The notes below the pieces were generated by a model. It ran no database searches and was not told where the DNA came from. It saw only the letters and a program-made list of their open reading frames with translations. From positions 7,149-71,148 of the forward strand of contig JAKUCV010005714.1 of the NCBI GenBank assembly GCA_028386065.3: DNA of 64,000 nt. Direction: 5' to 3'. Numbering within the stretch: the stretch's first letter is position 1; each line of letters starts with the position of its first letter. This document shows, piece after piece, positions 33,300 through 46,434 of this stretch. Origin of the DNA: Turnera subulata (lineage: Eukaryota > Streptophyta > Magnoliopsida > Malpighiales > Passifloraceae). A program made the translations under genes and the position numbers.

Positions 33300-34500
33300 T
33301 TCCCGCCTTTCTTCACCGGATTGAATAGCTCATTTCCCTCTATCAAACCAAACAGCCAATCCCTCTGGGGTATGTGGTTGAGATCCAATGACCTCCCCAT
33401 CTCTTCCGAGTCCAAAGATATGGTTTCGGTCATCTCCGGTGGGGAGTTGCTAAGGCAGACAATGGAAGAAAGGGTGGATGGATGTGGTGAGGATGGAGGA
33501 GGAGTTTTGTTGCGGAGAAGGTGCTTAGTGAGTATTCTGGCTTGCCGGGTTGTTCCGCAGCGGTAGGGGAGTCAATGTGGAGAAATTGGGGTGTCATTGC
33601 TAAGGAGTTTGGGTCTTTTCTTCTAGTGCAGGAGCGGAAGAAGTTGTTCTTCTAGTTTTGTGTGTGTTTGCTTGGTTTTTGCATGCAAGCCTACGTTCAC
33701 TCTTTTATAAGCTCACCTGTGCTGTACATGTTCATTTCCTTTTACTCCCGAAATTGTTTAATACTCCTCCACAGCAGGAATTCTGGAGATAATATATATA
33801 ATTGTATAAGAAATTAATGACCTACTCCGTGGCCTGTGCTCCGTCACATGAGTCCCAAGAAAGCAATATAATAATTATGTAGGATTAGCCTCAGATTGGC
33901 ACCGACAAATGGACAGTTTACTCTCAAAATGGACTTATGTTAATTTTCAACTTCCAAATGGCAAATGATATAGAGTTAATGTCATGCTATGTGTAACAAA
34001 GATATGATTGAATTTGATAAGAAAAGGGTATCAAATTCAGACGATTTATCACCGGAGTGCGTGCCTGGTGAGTGGAGGCACATCTATCTACACCAAGTAG
34101 AATAAGCCACTCTAGTGTTAAACACTATAAAATTCTTCAAGAGATTTTGGTGAACCGCTAGCACCATATTCATCCAATCCAATTATGTTCCGGTCTGGGA
34201 TGTCACCATGAAACCAAGTTGCTAGACCAGGAGGGATCTTGTCTCTACACCATCAACATGTTACCTGCTGCGCAAATACTAGTCTGTCTTAAACACCTAG
34301 ATTGCATTCTACTCTAAGAAGTTTATAATGCGCACAGCTCTTCCCTAATTTTGTCCGATTTGATTCGGATGGTGCATATAATTGTGATGGGTCCCTATGG
34401 AAATTTTCCTTATACTATAAAAACTTGAATTTGAGACCTACCAAATGGCTCACGCTATATATATTAAGTCGCACTTTTTTTATAGAAGTTTTATATATAT
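33300..34500. other. Low-copy DNA flanking the inverted repeat
   Basis: On the minus strand 33275-33660 has gene-like, non-repetitive composition and reads a segment ending DWLFGLIEGNELFNPVKK and PDLN before a stop. The upstream part would need a frame change. I do not recognise it, so no gene is called. 33866-34040 is the partner of 29485-29640. Confidence 0.3.
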
Positions 34501-34506
34501 CTATGT

Positions 34507-36500
34507 CTATCTATACTATATATAAAAGCACGAAGACAGCGAAACAGTCGAAAGTACAAAAATAACCTTACTTAGTATTATTATAAAAAACAAAAACGAC
34601 ATGTCACATAATAATGAATGACAAGTAGTTTTTCTATATTTATAATTATATAGCAGGAGGTAGAAAAATTAAAAAATTAGTATAATTACCCTTATATTCA
34701 ATACAAAAATTATAAGAAAACAAAAGTTTACCGACTAAAAAAAATAATGCTCAAAAATAATAATTATAAAACGAAGAACTGTCAAAGAACTCACGGTTTA
34801 TAATAATAACTATAAGAACTCACGGTTTACATTTTTTCAAGAAGTTTCTCTATATTTACAAAGCGAAGAACTGCCGAAGAGTCAGTGAAAACTACTAAGA
34901 AAGATAACATCAGCGAAAAAAAAAAATCATAGAGAAGAATAATTATAAGAACTTATGGTTTATATTTTTTCAAGTAGTTTCTCTATGTTTAAAAAATGAA
35001 GAACTGCCAAAGAGTCAGCGAAAACTACGAACAAGGATAACATATATTAAAGCACGAAGACAGCGAAACAGTCAAAAGTACGAAAATAACCTTACTTAGT
35101 ATTATTATAAAAAACAAAAACGACATGTCATATAATAATGAATGACAAGTAGTTTTTCTATATTTATAATTATATAGCAGGAGCTAGAAAAATGAACAAA
35201 TTAGTATAATTACCCTTATATCAATACAAAAATTATAAAAACACAAAAGTTTACCGACTAAAAAAAATAATGCTGAAAAATAATAATTATAAAACGAAGA
35301 ACTGTCGAAGAACTCACGGTTTATAATAATAACTATAAGAACTCACGGTTTATATTTTTTCAAGTAGTTTCTCTATATTTACAAAACGAAGAACTACCGA
35401 AGAGTCAGTGAAAACTACTAAGAAGGATAACATCAGCGAAAAAGAATAATCATAGAGAAGAATAATTATAAGAACTTATGGTTTATATTTTTTCAAGTAG
35501 TTTCTCTATGTTTAAAAAATGAAGAACTGCCGAAGAGTCAGCTAAAACTACGAACAAGGATAACATTAGATAAAAAAAATAATTATAAGAATTCATGATT
35601 TATATTTTTTCAAGTAGTTTCTCTTTATTTATAAAACGAAGAACTGCCGAAGAGTCAGCGAAAACTACGAACAAGAATAACATCAGATAAAAAGAATAAT
35701 CATAAAGAAGAATAATTATAAGATCTCACGGTTTATATTTTTTCAAGTAGTTTCTCTATATTTAAAACTATATAGTAGGAACTAGAAAAACCAACAAATT
35801 AGTATAATTACCCTTATATACAATACAAAAACTATATATAAAAAAAAATTACCACATGAACAACGACTAAAAATAATAATACTAAAAACTAATAATATAA
35901 TTTAAAAATTAAACTTATATAAATTAGAATATCAACGAAATAATAAATACTATTAACAATAGATTTATAAATTCTTATCTAATACTAAAACTAATTCTAA
36001 ACAAAACAATAACGAAGAACAAGGATGGCATAACGAAGAACTGCGAAAAGTCAGCAAAAACTACGAACAAGGATAACATCAACGAAAAAAAATAATCATA
36101 GAGAAGAATAATAATAAGAACTCACAGTTTATATTATTTCAAGTAGTTTCTCTATATTTATAGAACGAAGAACTGCCGAAGAGTCAGCGAAAACTACGAG
36201 CAATGATAACATCAACGAAAAAGAATAATCATAGAGAAGAATAATTATAAGAACCCACGGTTTATATATTTTCAAGTAGGAGCTAGAAAAACCAACAAAT
36301 TAGTATAATTACAATTATATACAATAAAAAACTATAAAAAAAAATTTACCAACATGAACAACGACTAAAAAAATTAATAATGTAATTTGAAAATTAAACT
36401 TATATAATTTAGGATATCAAAGAAATAATGAATATTATTAACAATAATAGATTTGTAAATTCATATTCCAATGCATAAACTAATTCTAAATAATGTATAT
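34507..36500 (+). mobile_element. AT-rich repeat block, Helitron-like
   Basis: Begins TCTATACTATATATAAAAGCACGAAG, the usual style of plant Helitron 5' ends (TC TATACTATATTAAAAGC...). A segment of roughly 260 bases (34530-34800) is repeated at 35045-35300 starting from 'aaagcacgaagacagcgaaacag'. A module 'gaagaactgccgaagagtcagcg' with 'cggtttatattttttcaag' recurs about seven times up to 36290. I see no CTRR hairpin end and no Rep/helicase frame, so it would be a non-autonomous or internally expanded copy. The right border is a guess. Confidence 0.5.
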
Positions 36501-37150
36501 CCATCTACCTAGATTTTATATATAAGTTCTAATACTACACCACGTGATTTAAAACATATAATACTATGCCACGTGAATTTTCAAATCTATTATTGTATAT
36601 ATGTATATGTATATCAGTATATATATGTGTATTTATATATATACCCTCAATATTTCTTTTAATTAAAAATATTTCCAAAATCTTCCACAGCATGAGTGGG
36701 TGGGCCTCAAAGGAATTGATTAATTAGAAAGAACAATATTAGCTAGCAGATTTTTTTTTTTTGTTTTAACCAGCTTTAGTGTATTGAAAATACTAAATAT
36801 ACCATTCTTATTGTGCACCGTAAATTTTATCATCTCGAAAAAGAAAAGGAAAGCATTGCAAGAAGCATTGACTATGGATGGATACGATCATGATAAAAGA
36901 ATAGAGAGCCAATAAACTTGGGCGTGTTCCATTATCGATGAGGGTTTCTCCAAATCTAAATCCAATCTCTTGGTTTCTGTCAAGGCCAGACAAAAAATGA
37001 TGTTTGAAATTTCATCTTCTCTGATTAAAAAAAAAAAAAAAATTGCATCTTCACTATTGGTTGCTTCCAAAGCCATACTTTCGACGTACTCTATATTTGT
37101 TAGTATTAAAGAAAAAGGTACTCTACACTTAATTTTGACTAATTATGAGT
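36501..37150. other. AT-rich intergenic DNA
   Basis: Contains a TA-rich microsatellite-like run (36590-36650), 'cacgtga' repeats at 36540-36580 and a poly-A run near 37025. No gene or clear element. Confidence 0.4.
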
Positions 37151-38690
37151 GTCAACAACTAGCCTTATTGATTGATGATGATTAAGTTTGTAATTAAAGA
37201 CTAATTAAAATAAGTTATTTTAATTAATGATCATAATGCTAATTAGATAAGATTATTCTAATTATTAATAATAATAATGCGTTTCTTTGGTACTTTAATA
37301 TATTTTGATTATAACAAACCCTATTGCTCTATGATTAAGAATTAACAATTTCTACAACCTATGAAGAGCTGTGATTAAACTTATTAAAGATTGGAGTAAG
37401 TGAGATTGGAAGATAAAGTAGTGGACAAGAGAAGTCATTATCATCAAATAGTTTTCATTTTATTCATGCTTATTCAAAACTCATTATCTCTAAGTCAATC
37501 AACCTAGTACCAAAGTTTTGAAAATCAGACCGGGCAATAAACCGGCGAAGGGAATGTTTAAGGAAACCGGGGATCCGACCGGGGTCGACCATTTTTGTTA
37601 AAATAAGATAAATTTTATACAAATTATTGCTTGAGTAATTTCATCTTTATAGATTAACTTATTATATATTATATTTTAAACTATATATACTTTTCATGCT
37701 AAAAAATCAAAACTAAAATAAGTTTTAATATATAATAAACAATATGCAAAAGAAACATTAATTTTTGGTAGCCTAGTTGGTTGGAAGTTATAAATATGAG
37801 GGGAGGTCAAAGGTTCAAGTCTTCAGTTCAACAATAGATTTTATATTTAGACTTGAAGAAGCTGGTTAAACCGGGTTGAACCGGCCGGTCCGGTCTGGTT
37901 TTGATAACCTTGCCTAGTACTCTCCCTTTCTACATTATGACTAACATGTTTACAACGGATCACACATCACAAGAATTCAAACTTTTGGGTCCGACCTAGG
38001 ACTCGACTAAACAAGTGTAGACGTGTCAGATGAATGGCATGACTCAGACCAAAATGTGAAAGCGACTACAGAGAGATTTGAATGTTGACGTTCTGGCACC
38101 ATTCAAAACAAAGTAGGTGTTGTTGAAAGAGACGCAACCATTTGAACTTTTGAAAAGCCTTCTCCTATTGAGTCTTTATAAAAGGCTGATGGTTCCATGA
38201 AAAACAACAGAGCTGCTATACAGAGATTTTGAATTCAAGCAAAAAGTTAGTTGCACCTTGCAGTTCTCAAGTCAAGCAAAAGAGTGAGAAAAGCATTTCT
38301 TTCTGCATATTTCTTGTAAAGAAATATTTGAAAAGCAAAGTGATTGTGCTGAGTGACATCTTCAGCATAGTATTTTCATTCTGAGTATTTGTAAGCAAAG
38401 TTTGGGTGAGCTTTGTAGTGAGTGTTTTGGGTTTAGGTTTAGCTTAAGAAAAACTTGTATTAAGGATTATTTGGTTGACCCGTGAAAAACCATCTTAGTA
38501 TGAGTAAGAAATCTGAAGGGGGAATCCTTAAGTAGTAGAGGTAGTCATGTGTGGCGAACCATTATAAATCTTATGTCCAAATCTCTCTAACCTTTCCTCT
38601 TAGTATGTTAAGTAGTTTGATCATTAGAGTCACTAATCACAAATCTCAGACATAAACATACTTTGGCATTAGAGACACTAAATCGTGTTT
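37151..38690 (+). mobile_element. SIRE-like Copia LTR remnant, plus strand
   Basis: The 3' half (38200-38690) shows the ordered landmarks of the LTRs at 59982-61060 and (reversed) 44416-45536: 'aagaaaaacttgtattaagg', 'gggggaatccttaagtag' followed by 'gaaccattataaatc'. A hAT-type MITE (37511-37912) is inserted in its upstream half. Left border uncertain. Sequence 38690-38961 between this and the next LTR has an ORF with no recognised domain. Confidence 0.45.
37511..37912. mobile_element. 402-bp hAT-type MITE with 8-bp target duplication
   Basis: Terminal inverted repeats CAAAGTTTTGAAAATCAGAC and (reverse complement of the right end) CAAGGTTATCAAAACCAGAC. It is flanked on both sides by CCTAGTAC (37503-37510 and 37913-37920), a perfect 8-bp duplication typical of hAT. 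No coding capacity. Confidence 0.85.
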
Positions 38691-38961
38691 AAATCTGAAA
38701 AGATCCTACCTCAATCACCTGCACCATGTATGATGTTCAAACCAACAGAATTTCCTCCTCTGGAGCCACGTACAGACTCTCAAACAAAGAGGTTGAGAAA
38801 GAACAACAAAGAAGTTCATCTCCTGCCCCATTCTCTTTCTCTGATCAAGGGCAAAATTCTTTTTTCTAATCCCACTCTATCTTTCTCCCCAAGAACCACA
38901 ATTATCCCACAAAAATTCAGATTAACCACCAAGAGACAAAGATCATGGCATTTGAGGAAAC

Positions 38962-41400
38962 TGTGAGGACCCGACCCAAAGTTGATTGGGCCCCCTCACC
39001 TATTCCCTTACACCTTCTTCGTTACCATCACTCAATACCTTTGGAGTCGCCACCTGAATTTTATTACAGAACAAAATTCGAAAAAAACCATTCTTGAATC
39101 TCAATGACTGTGTTTAAAGCTACCGATTAGCGAACCAAAGATTGTTGGCCTGGGGGTTCGTCATGGAAGGAAAGATGTTAGGCACCCATCCATGATGGGG
39201 AAAACTTTGTGCAATTGAGGAATATTGTATGCCTTGTGAAAGTGTGTGTTGTGTGGAAACAAATCACATAGAAATAACAAAATGAAATTGAAAAAAAATG
39301 GAAAACAAAAATAATGGATTAATGTCACATTTCGTCCCTGTGTTGCCCCCTCAAATTGAAATTCGTCCTTGTGTTGAGTTTTGATTGGTTTTGATCCCTC
39401 AGTTGGTCAATTTTTTAAGGTTTTAGTCCTTTTTACCGATTTTACCCCTAAATTCAGGACTTCACTATTCAAACCAGTTTACCAACTCAAAATTCGACCC
39501 AATTAACCAACCCAACCCGGAACCCCATTAAAAAATCTCCATTAAATATATAACTCCACCTCCAAATATCAAAATTTTGGAAATCATTAAAAATAGTCCA
39601 AAAAAATTTTTAAAATATTTTTTAAAATAAAAAATCATAAAGTAAATTATCTTTTAGTTTAAAATTTTTTTAAAATATAATTTTTTCTAGACAAGCAGAG
39701 GAAAAGCGACTATGCCTTTTTGACTACTATTATAAGAGGACTTGTGTGGATAAGAAAGGAGGGAAAAAAGAAAAAAGAACAAAAGTAGAAAAAAATTAAA
39801 TTTGCGAATTTTTAAATCAAAAAATAAAAAAAAAAAGAAAAAAACATGTAGAGAAGAAAGGTTTAAATTTTAAAATTTAAAAATAATTTGATTTATGATT
39901 TTTAATTTTTCAAAATTTTTAAAAAAGAATTTGTATTTTTTATGATTTTAAAATTTTTGATGTTCGGAGGTAGAGTTATTTGTTTATTGGAGATTTTTGA
40001 ATAAGGTTCCGGGTTGGGTCGGTTAGTTGGGTCGAATTTCGGGTAGGTAAACTAGTTTGAACAGTAAAGTACTGAATTTAGGGGTAAAATCGGTAAAAAG
40101 GACTAAAACCTTAAAAAATTGACCTACTGAGGGATCAAAACCAATCAAAACTTAACACAGGGACGAATTTCAATTTGAAGAGGCAACACAGGGACGAAAT
40201 GTGACATTAATCCCAAAAATAATTGGGCTTGAGTTTCCACCACTAGAAACCACCTACGTACCCCAGCGACCGGGTTCAAAGCCCACGTAGTTCTTTTTAT
40301 GGCATCACATAGCACTTACATCAGCAATAGCATCATCAGCAACACCAAATCATCAAATCAATAGCAAACAATAAGATTCACAATCAAAAAGGGATTATAG
40401 TACTTATCGTGGTTGTTGGACATGGTCGTCTTCTACTAGATTTTAGGCAATAAAAGCGGTCGATCCAGTTTTTGGGCTCAACACAAAAGTTGTAGATCTC
40501 CCTCTTAGCTTTCTAGAGAGTCCAAGATCATAGCAATCTGACTTCTAGACTTTGAGATATGAATTATTTTCTGGGACTGCTTGCATCAAGAACCCCAACT
40601 CGGGTTCATCATAAGCTTCTCCTCTTGCTGGTTGCTTCTTGATGCTTCTCTCCTCGAAATTCCTCCAGAGTTTCTATTTGCAAAACTGTGGAGAAGTAGA
40701 ATTTCTCCAAGCACTTAAGCTTATGAGGATGTCTGTGAAAGAGATTGTGTCCCTCCTTGGATGTGAATTAGAGGTCCTATTTATAGAGTCATGGGGAGTG
40801 CAGGGGTCGTGAACCTATTAATGGTCAAGATTCTGGCCGAAAATCTGGGCCAAAACCGTGTAGAATCAAACTTGGAAAAAAGTCGGGGAAAAAATCACTT
40901 TCTAGGCACCCATGACCGCCATGTCCGACGGTCATCCAAAGATGGCTGCCCGGCTCTTCTGGTTTCATGCATTCTTTTCTTTCTCGGCCCCCAATCCCCT
41001 AATTCTGTCCTGATTTAATCTAACCGTGTAATTAACCCCTAATCAACCCAGAAAATCCTCTTTTCATGATTAGTGCTCCTCCTAATCATCCCACAACTGA
41101 TTGATACACATTAAACCCCCATTTTATGCAAGAATCATACCAAAAACACATTTACCTTTTAAGGATGATACAATTCTGATTTTTTACAAAAATCAAAGCT
41201 AAAATCAGTCTGCAAGTAATGTGTTTATAGGTTAATCAACTCTGGAGAATTCATATTTCATTAACTTGGGCCCCTAAATTCATTCCTAACCAAAAAATAA
41301 ATCATCTCAATATAATTGGGTTGAAAATAAATAAGAAATCCCAAGCAATGAAATAAAACATAATGCATGAGCATTGAAAATGCCCCTAACATGATGCATG
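38962..41400 (-). mobile_element. Family B LTR, reversed, with nested MITE
   Basis: Starts TGTGAGGACCCGACCC and carries reversed landmarks ('cctacgtaccccagcgac', 'tagatctccctcttagc', 'cctatttatagag', 'taatcaactctggag'). It is the mirror of 57390-59069. The distal end is missing, so the right border with the adjoining internal-type DNA is approximate. Confidence 0.75.
39316..40213. mobile_element. 898-bp Mutator-like MITE with 10-bp target duplication
   Basis: Long terminal inverted repeats start GGATTAATGTCACATTTCGT on the left and end with its near-complement on the right. Arms stay similar for well over 100 bases ('tcggtaaaaaggactaaaacc' and its reverse). It is flanked by CAAAAATAAT at 39306-39315 and 40214-40223. 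The 9-10 bp duplication and long arms fit a MULE-derived element. It lies inside the reversed family B LTR, so it inserted later. Confidence 0.9.
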
Positions 41401-44400
41401 AGCATTGAAAATTATTCGAGCCAAGGTGTAAGTTAAGCAACTTAAGAAAAAGTGAGTTATCCCAACAAAAACTCCAAAGCTTCATAGAAAAAGATTCCGA
41501 ATGACTATGAACTCATTCACCTTAAATTCTAACTGGGACCCTAAGAGTGAGCATTTCTTGTCAAAAGATTTTGATAGATGGAAATTTGACTAAACAAGGA
41601 AGGGTGGATAGATGAGTGGATATCCCTTCGAAGAATAGATGGAGACAATGTGTCCAGATGCTTTTACAGTCCTTTTGTTGATGATGACATGGCCAACCGA
41701 GTTATCTGTCTTTGAGGAGTAATCTTTGCTTTCAGAATTAACGGAGCAATGTGATCTAACATATGGATGTCTCTTTGTTGTCATTGACTACTATCCCCAC
41801 TCCTCCTTTAGCCTTAATTTTTGTATAGGCTGCCCATGTGGGTTTTCAACCTAGCAGGCTTGTCCTAACTTTTGCCAACGTGCCCTTTCGGGTTTTTCAA
41901 CCTAGCGGACTCTTTTCTTCCATTCTCTTTCTCTTTTTTCCTTTTCTCTTTGTGGGAATAGCAACTATAAGAACACAATACTGAGATCACAATGCTTGGG
42001 CAAGAAGAAGGCTGCTCGGGTCGGGTATACTCGAATGACCATTGAGGGTGTATACTATCAACTTCAGTGAGGGAAACCAGGAATCACATGTCTAAGAGAC
42101 CATTGGAGAAGTATGACAATTAATGATCGAATTCACAGTGAATCTTCCCTAGAGAGGCAGACTTGATTGGCAACTATAATTTCATGAAATACAAGTCGAA
42201 AAGAGAGGCCTTATGACTACAAAGGAGGTCTGGATACCAATAATACAATCAACAGCGTGACATGTCTATTTGACAACGGCTTCGCTATTTCCATTGGATC
42301 AATCTGGGAACCACAATTTATAGGCTGGGCTGATTGCCGGATTGCCTACGTATCTATGGATGTGGTGTTTGGCTTGAGGTATTTATCAAGGTTGGTGTTT
42401 GGTTTGAGGTGCTTGTTAGAGGCGCTATTTGGTAAGGAGTTTGATGTGATCGGTCTGTGAGGGGAACACTCGTCCTTTCATCAAGATTTCCTCCTTTCAT
42501 CTTGGTTTCAATATTCAAGCACTAAGGGTCACTTCTCCCTTGCTTTTCTCCTTTTCGTTTTGCTTTTTTTGGCAAGGGACACATTTGTTATTATCTAGAT
42601 CATTTTTGTGGATTGTGGTTTGGTTGGTGCCCCTCTTTTTTCCTTTCTTCTTTTCTTTCTTTTGTTTTCGGGGAGGGTGACATCTTCTTTGAGTAGGTGC
42701 ATTTAGATGGAACTTTTTGGAAGTTTGATTAATTTTGGAGAGCAGCATTTGTTGACAAGTATTCAAGTGGGTGTGACGGGGTTAACATGGAGGCTAGGCT
42801 AGATAGATGTCAATATAGGTATGTGTCTGAAGGCTAGTGCAGGTAAGTGTTTAGGAATCAGCTGTGGTTGGTTGAATATATGTTAGGTTAGGTCGGATTA
42901 CATCCATAGAATTAGGTAATCATAGTTTGTTTTATGATCCCCTAGATTGATCCAATGGAATGTCATGAAGTCGTGCACATTTTGCCACATATACACAAAA
43001 GATAAGGAAATGAAAGTTTATTCTTCATGTGAAAAATCAGAGCACAAACAATGACAATGTTGATTGTTAGACACAGAATTTAGCTATCGCCCCTTTTGAT
43101 CCTACTTAACTTCTAAACTCTAAAAAGAAACTACACTGCTTCTCCTAATTCTTGGTGATCATTCTATCCATACTTGGCAATTCGATCTATGGTCTCCATT
43201 TGACTCTCACTTTCACTTCTTGCTCACCTCTAGGAATGCATTATCTCCATTGTCATCGTCACCGTTATCTCTTAACCTTCCCCATTGTCTTCTCATCATG
43301 TCTCCGTCATCGTTCTCATCGCCATCCTCATTGCTTCCCAATTGTTGGGGCTCGGATCTTGTTCATTTCTAAAGGCCCAATGGCAATGTCTCCACTCGAT
43401 ACCTCAGCTTTGCTCATCAACTCAGCTTGCCAGTTCAGTCCCCCATCGTATGGTTCATCTCTCAGCTTCTCGTCTTGGCTCATCAACTCAGTTCACAAAT
43501 AAAAACCGGGATTTACATCTCCGTCCTTAAATAAGGTCCAATCGGGTCACCTTATCTCACCTCTCCTACTGTAAATTCTGGGGCTTATATCTCCTCTCAC
43601 AAGAAGGCCCAGACATCAAATTTCTCCATTCCTTGTCTCCTCATTGTATCTCATCTTCTCTCATCTTCTTCTTGCATTCTTCTCCATTGTTTCTGCCCCC
43701 AAAACTAGGATTTACATTTCTTCCCATGAAAAGGCCCCCATAGTTTGTCTTAGCTTGCATACTCAACTCTCATCAGCTCGGCTCAGCTTTGCATCCCGGT
43801 TCCTTGGCTTCCCAACTCGGCATCTCAACTTGACTCGGCTACTCCACTTGGTTTCTCACCTCAGCTCATCAACTCGGCTCACCGGCTCGGCTCATCAACT
43901 TGGTTCACAGAAAAACATCGGGGCTTATATCATCCTCCTTGGGAGAATGCCCAGACTTGCATCTCCTCTCACGAGAAAGCCTAACCAGGTCATCCCATCT
44001 CACTTCTTCTGCCATAAATATTGGCGCTTACATCTCCTCTCGCGGGAAGGCCCAAAGTCACCTCGGTGTCTTAATTCGATGCTTTATCACTGCCTCTGGC
44101 TTTTTCCTACGTTTCGCCTTAGGATACCTCCACGACTTCCATTCTCTTCATTATCTCCCTATCTATCTTCCATTCGTGGGATCATCGTCTTTGGGGTACA
44201 CCCTGAACTTCCGGTGTCTTCACCATCTTCTTATGTACTGGGATCATCGCCTTATGATGTATCCATCATCCCTAATATCTTCACCATCTCCTCCCAACTA
44301 AGGCACTGCTTCCCATGATGTCCTATGGGTTTAATTCTCTAGCGATAAAGTTCATGGTCATCAGGAATCCTAGACTTAAGCTTTGTCTGATTTCAAAAAC

Positions 44401-44415
44401 ACTTGGTGGGGAAAT
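41401..44415 (-). mobile_element. Gypsy internal 3' region, left inverted copy
   Basis: Ordered matches in reverse complement with 53187-55700: 'acatttcttgtcaaaag' (41555), 'cctacgtatctatgga' (42350), 'catgtctaagagaccattgg' (42090) and the 'gccccttttga' area (43090). It adjoins the reversed family B LTR on its left, so on the minus strand it would be the non-coding DNA between pol and the 3' LTR, as in Tat/Ogre-type elements. ORFs of 80-220 codons on the plus strand (43150-44320) have no domain and run against the element. Ends abruptly at the SIRE-type LTR. Confidence 0.55.
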
Positions 44416-45536
44416 TGTAGGCCCAAAAGTGCCTAAGAGGGGAGTGAATTAGGCCTTAAAAAATTTTTTGGACAGAGAGATTTGGTTTTCGCGATACCAA
44501 ATCTCTGTGAAAGATTTGGTTTCTGAGGTACCAAATCAATTAAACATTTAGCGAGTATACGGAGCAAGAAAGCCAGTAGAGAAAGAGTAGAAGAGAGTGA
44601 ACATAGTGACTTAGAGTGGTTCCCCCTCACCAGGTACTCCACTGCCTAAAGGTTCTTTCCTTTGGGATTTGAAAACACTCACTATACCTAGGTTTTTCTG
44701 GATCAACCTTAACCGTTACAAACACAAGCTTTTCTAGGCTAAGCTCAAACCTATATAAACTCTAACCTTATACAAGCTTTTCACAGGCTAAGCTTGAACC
44801 TACCCTTTAATCTAATCCTAGACTTGAGTACCTAGCAAAACTAAACCAAGCATTGTTTACAAATTGCCCCTTGAAATAGTTTCGCACTATAAGCAAAACA
44901 AACCAGATCAAATACCAAATCTCTTAGCTCAAGTACACACTTAGATTTTTGCGCAGTAGCTGGGATAATCTTCCAGATGTGTAAACATCCCTTTTTATAG
45001 GATCTGAGTGTGGGGGATACGCTCCTGCAATGGCTCCATGTACTCCAGTTGACTTCAGTTCATTAAAGCGTCAGTTTGTTGCCGTTATGCATGTCAACTC
45101 CTTGGTAGCAAAGAATTACCATTTTTGGAAAGTTTGGGCCACCTTCTAGAGTTGAGTAGGAGTTAGGTGGGAACATCTTCTGCACTTTCAAAAAGTCTTC
45201 CCTCTTACTTATTCTCCAATTCACACGGCTGGAAGTGGGATTTAAATGCTTGCAGGACCACACGCAACTTGCACAAAAGGTTGATAGTGACAGCTTCGCA
45301 GATATGGTATCGGTAAAAACCATATGTCACATATTCAAGATATGGTATCGATAAAAACCATATGTCACATATCCAAATATGGTATCGGCAGAAACTATAA
45401 TTTTTCTGCACGTGAAAATCAACACAAGCAAAGCTAGCAATGCACTTGTAATTTGTTAGTCATCAAAACCAAATAATTATCATGGTTAATCACAGTTCAG
45501 CATTAGGAGGTGATTAACCCTAATTTTTGGTCAACA
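44416..45536 (-). mobile_element. 3' LTR of the SIRE-type Copia element
   Basis: On the minus strand it starts TGTTGACCAAAAATTAGGG and ends GCACTTTTGGGCCTACA. It includes 'ggtgagggggaaccact' and an 11-bp perfect hairpin (44476-44506). Related to 59982-61060 (plus). Confidence 0.75.
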
Positions 45537-45550
45537 ATCTCCCCCTTTTT
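45537..45550 (-). promoter_or_regulatory. Polypurine tract of the SIRE-type element
   Basis: The minus strand reads AAAAAGGGGGAGAT directly before the LTR start. Similar AAGGGGGAG tracts recur at about 45620, 45644, 45742 and 46197, so this element has a string of PPT-like tracts before its 3' LTR. Confidence 0.65.
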
Positions 45551-46029
45551 GTTGATGACAAATTTGTGTTGATTTTTCATATAACAAGGGTTCAAAAGAT
45601 ATTCACATAATTTTCACGAACCTCCCCCTATTTTGTTGCTCCCCCTTTTGAAAACTGTTTTGTAATTCAATAAGGATAAGTTTGAAAAACATATGAATCA
45701 TTCCTTGTGAATATATTGGCATTCGAGAGCCAATCATAAAACTCCCCCTTTATTTTTATCTTTCTGCACAAAAGATTAGGTGAACGCACAATAATAAATA
45801 CGAAGTTGCGCAACATTCATTATCATAACATTTGGTTTTTGGCATAAACCAAATCATAGGCATAAGTGTGGTTTATGATAAAACCAGATTTCCAAAATCA
45901 CACTTCTTGCATAAAACATATATGGTTTTAACAACAACTATTTCTCATCAGTAGCATCAACTAATGCTTTTTGTCAGTGCCTGCACAATCAAACACAATT
46001 GCAATACATGCACATTGATCCAAAATTTT

Positions 46030-46180
46030 ACCAAAAACGTGGTTTCTCACAGAAACCATAACCATTGTTCCTACATAAGTCAAAACGTGGTTTCTCTCAA
46101 AAACCATAACCAATGTTCCTGCATAAGTCAAAACGTGGTTTCTCTTAAAAACCATAACCAATGTTCCTACATAAGTCAAT
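46030..46180. repeat. Three 48-bp tandem repeats with a hairpin each
   Basis: Units beginning at 46038, 46086 and 46134 share 'cgtggtttctc' then 'aaaccataacca(a)tgttcct'. Each can fold as TGGTTT...AAACCA; the first has an 8-bp perfect stem (46040-46047 with 46051-46058). Confidence 0.85.
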
Positions 46181-46434
46181 CAACACACAACCTTTCTCCC
46201 CCTTTTGGCATCAACAGAAAGGGAGTATATATCATAGGAAGAGAGCAAAGTTCATGCAGAGCTAACCATTCAAACAGCAATATCCAAATATTCAACCAAA
46301 ATATTCCAAACGATAGAAAATATTTGAGAATAACCAACCATAAGAACTAGGTAAACAGAACCAAAAAGCTAAACCAAGTAGAGGAACTAAGATGCAATGC
46401 ATGAATTCTAAGAAGCATCAGATCTGAAAAGGCT

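Noticed and set aside
38685..38966. 93-codon ORF with PTEFPPLEPRTDSQ
   Set aside because: No recognised domain, sits between two LTR remnants, and length is within chance expectation.
43152..44318. Ser/His/Leu-rich ORFs of 80-224 codons on the plus strand
   Set aside because: They run against the orientation of the Gypsy internal region and consist of degenerate repeat phrases; no domain.
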